DNA of 7,422 nt, from positions 1-7,422 of the forward strand of contig JAENWO010000114.1 in the NCBI GenBank assembly GCA_016649925.1, given 5' to 3'. This stretch comes from Actinomycetales bacterium. GTDB taxonomy: Bacteria > Actinomycetota > Actinomycetes > Actinomycetales > Beutenbergiaceae. Shown in pieces: positions 5,682 to 7,422 of the stretch. The position numbers and the translations under genes were made by a program. The first letter of the stretch is position 1. Each line of letters begins with the position of its first letter. Below the pieces are notes generated by a model. That model had not been told where the DNA came from. It ran no database searches and saw only the letters and a list, made by a program, of their open reading frames with translations.

Positions 5682-6961
5682 CTGAGAACACGAGCGCCAA
5701 GAACCGCGTGGTACTGGCCTACTCCGGAGGCCTGGACACGTCCGTGGCGATCGGCTGGATCGGTAAGGCCATCGGCGCGGAGGTCATCGCTGTCGCCGTC
5801 GACGTCGGCCAGGGCGGGGAGGACCTCGAGGTCATCCGCCAGCGGGCGCTGGACTGCGGCGCCGTCGAGGCGTACGTCGCCGACGCGCGCGAGGAGTTCG
5901 CGACCGAGTACTGCATGCCGGCGCTGCGCGCGAACGCGCTCTACCTGGACCGCTACCCGCTGGTCTCAGCGCTGTCCCGTCCGGTGATCGTCAAGCACCT
6001 CGTCCGGGCCGCGCGACAGTTCGGCGCGACCACCGTGGCCCACGGCTGCACCGGCAAGGGCAACGACCAGGTCCGCTTCGAGGTCGGCATCACCTCCCTC
6101 GCGCCCGACCTGCAGTGCATCGCCCCGGTCCGCGACCTCGCGCTCACCCGCGACAAGGCCATCGCGTACGCGAACGAGCACGAGCTGCCGATCGAGACCA
6201 CGAAGACCAACCCGTTCTCGATCGACCAGAACGTGTGGGGCCGCGCCGTGGAGACGGGGTTCTTGGAGGACATCTGGAACGGCCCCACCAAGGACGTCTA
6301 CAGCTACACCGACGACCCGACGTTCCCCCCGGTGGAGGACGAGGTCGTCATCACGTTCGCCCAGGGCATCCCGGTCGCGATCGACGGCGTCCCCGTCACC
6401 CCGCTGCAGGCCATCCAGGAGATGAACCGTCGGGCGGGCGCGCAGGGCGTCGGACGGATCGACATCGTCGAGGACCGGCTCGTCGGCATCAAGTCCCGCG
6501 AGGTGTACGAGGCGCCGGGCGCCGTCGCGCTCATCGCGGCGCACCGGGAGCTGGAGAACGTCACGGTCGAGCGCGAGCAGGCCCGGTTCAAGCGGACCGT
6601 CGGCCAGCGCTGGACCGAGCTGGTCTACGACGGTCAGTGGTTCTCCCCGCTGAAGAAGTCGCTCGACGTCTTCATCGACGACACCCAGCGCTATGTCTCC
6701 GGCGAGATCCGGATGACGCTGCACGGCGGGCGCGCGGTTGTCACCGGCCGGCGCAGCGAGGTCAGCCTGTACGACTTCAACCTGGCCACGTACGACACCG
6801 GCGACTCCTTCGACCAGTCGCACGCCAAGGGCTTCATCGAGATCTACGGCCTGACGTCCAAGCTCGCGGCCGCGCGCGACGAGAGGTTCGGCAACGGCGT
6901 GGACCTCGGCGTGACCGACCTCGGCGTGACCGACCGCGAAACCGCCGGCACCGATGACTGA
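5678..6961 (+). CDS. argG: Argininosuccinate synthase
   Basis: ArgG condenses citrulline and aspartate using ATP, through a citrullyl-AMP intermediate, to form argininosuccinate. The N-type ATP pyrophosphatase P-loop is AYSGGLDTS (14-22). Further marks are VDVGQGGEDLE, HGCTGKGNDQVRFE (122-135) for aspartate and citrulline binding, KTNPFSIDQNVWGRA, the PGAVALIAAHRELE segment, and SLYDFNLATYDTGDSFDQS in the C-terminal multimerisation region. All expected active-site motifs are intact. At 427 residues it is longer than the roughly 400 usual for this actinobacterial type. The surplus is a hydrophilic tail that contains a duplicated D-L-G-V-T unit (409-418). The ATG at 5678 overlaps the argR stop by four bases and has the best ribosome site in the window. 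The 3' end overlaps argH by eight bases. Confidence 0.97.
   Translation: MTENTSAKNRVVLAYSGGLDTSVAIGWIGKAIGAEVIAVAVDVGQGGEDLEVIRQRALDCGAVEAYVADAREEFATEYCMPALRANALYLDRYPLVSALSRPVIVKHLVRAARQFGATTVAHGCTGKGNDQVRFEVGITSLAPDLQCIAPVRDLALTRDKAIAYANEHELPIETTKTNPFSIDQNVWGRAVETGFLEDIWNGPTKDVYSYTDDPTFPPVEDEVVITFAQGIPVAIDGVPVTPLQAIQEMNRRAGAQGVGRIDIVEDRLVGIKSREVYEAPGAVALIAAHRELENVTVEREQARFKRTVGQRWTELVYDGQWFSPLKKSLDVFIDDTQRYVSGEIRMTLHGGRAVVTGRRSEVSLYDFNLATYDTGDSFDQSHAKGFIEIYGLTSKLAAARDERFGNGVDLGVTDLGVTDRETAGTDD
6902..6935 (+). repeat. 15-base tandem repeat, 2.3 copies, in the 3' end of argG
   Basis: The unit GACCTCGGCGTGACC occurs twice perfectly, at 6902-6916 and 6917-6931, and continues for four more matching bases. 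The period of 15 is five codons, encoding D-L-G-V-T twice in the ArgG tail. It looks like a recent in-frame duplication outside the catalytic core. Confidence 0.9.
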
Positions 6962-7422
6962 GCAGGCCTCCGGACTGAGCCTGTGGGGCGGCCGGTTCGC
7001 CGGCGGCCCAGCGGACGCACTCGCGGCGCTGAGCAAGTCGACCCACTTCGACTGGCGCCTCGCCCGGCACGACATCGCCGGCTCCCGCGCGCACTCCCGG
7101 GTGCTGCACCACGCGGGGCTGCTCGACGACGGCGAGCTCGCCGGGATGCTGGCCGCGCTGGACGCCCTCGATGCGGACGTCGCCAGCGGTGCCTTCGCAC
7201 CGCTGCCCCAGGACGAGGACGTGCACACGGCTCTCGAGCGCGGCCTGATCGAGCGGGCGGGGGTCGACCTCGGCGGCAAGCTGCGGGCCGGCCGTTCCAG
7301 GAACGACCAGATCGCCACGCTCATTCGGATGTACCTGCGTGAGCAGGCGCGGTTGCTGGCGTCGGGCGTGCTCGACGTCGTCGACGCGCTCGCGGCCCAG
7401 GCGGCGGAGCACACGCAAGACC
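6954..7422 (+). CDS. argH: Argininosuccinate lyase, 3'-truncated
   Basis: ArgH splits argininosuccinate into arginine and fumarate, the last step of the pathway. It belongs to the fumarase/aspartase superfamily. The reading frame stays open to the window end, giving about 156 of the usual 460-480 residues, all N-terminal. Visible marks are LWGGRFAGG (10-18), STHFDWRLARHDIAGSRAH, QDEDVHTALE (86-95) and GKLRAGRSRNDQIAT (108-122), the last two being substrate-binding regions of the lyase. The C-terminal part, including the GSSxMPxKxN signature, lies outside the window and could not be checked. I chose the ATG at 6954, eight bases inside argG, because translation from it gives the normal short lead before LWGGRF. 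No good Shine-Dalgarno sequence precedes it, so expression probably depends on ribosomes finishing argG. Confidence 0.95.
   Translation, partial: MTEQASGLSLWGGRFAGGPADALAALSKSTHFDWRLARHDIAGSRAHSRVLHHAGLLDDGELAGMLAALDALDADVASGAFAPLPQDEDVHTALERGLIERAGVDLGGKLRAGRSRNDQIATLIRMYLREQARLLASGVLDVVDALAAQAAEHTQD

Noticed and set aside
5966..7414. Minus-strand open frame of 482 codons opposite argG and argH
   Set aside because: It spans two certain genes, shows no domain, and is explained by GC bias.
1..7422. A new defence, mobile or RNA-based system
   Set aside because: Every base lies in a recognised arginine biosynthesis gene. No transposase, integrase, att-like repeat, CRISPR repeat, tRNA or structured RNA was seen.

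Overview
The window is one gap-free stretch of a classical arginine biosynthesis operon, all on the + strand, in the order argC-argJ-argB-argD-argF-argR-argG-argH. argC lacks its 5' end (about 80 codons) and argH lacks its 3' end; the six genes between are complete. Very high GC with strong G/C third-position bias, the argCJBDFRGH order with the ArgR repressor gene inside the cluster, and protein signatures typical of Actinomycetota point to a high-GC actinobacterium. I lean towards Micrococcales from the flavour of the proteins, but I could not test this.

Layout: argC (reductase, 2-799), argJ (acetyl transfer, 796-1959), argB (kinase, 1956-2924), argD (aminotransferase, 2924-4180), argF (ornithine carbamoyltransferase, 4180-5124), argR (arginine-responsive regulator, 5121-5681), argG (argininosuccinate synthase, 5678-6961), argH (argininosuccinate lyase, 6954-end). 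Every one of the seven junctions overlaps, by 4, 4, 1, 1, 4, 4 and 8 bases, so there is no intergenic DNA. The operon promoter and main ARG box, if present, should lie upstream of argC, outside the window.

The genes form one pathway. ArgJ makes N-acetylglutamate by moving the acetyl group from N-acetylornithine to glutamate. ArgB phosphorylates it, ArgC reduces it to the semialdehyde, and ArgD aminates that to N-acetylornithine. ArgJ releases ornithine, ArgF carbamoylates it to citrulline, and ArgG and ArgH convert citrulline to arginine. Arginine probably closes the loop twice: through ArgR on transcription and through feedback inhibition of ArgB, which has the N-terminal helix of arginine-sensitive kinases.

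I see no mobile element, RNA gene, CRISPR array or novel system. The points worth a second look are small: an altered carbamoyl-phosphate site in ArgF, an unusual residue beside the catalytic Cys of ArgC, two in-frame tandem repeats encoding C-terminal tails of ArgB and ArgG, a polar C-terminal tail on ArgR, and complete overlap of all junctions.
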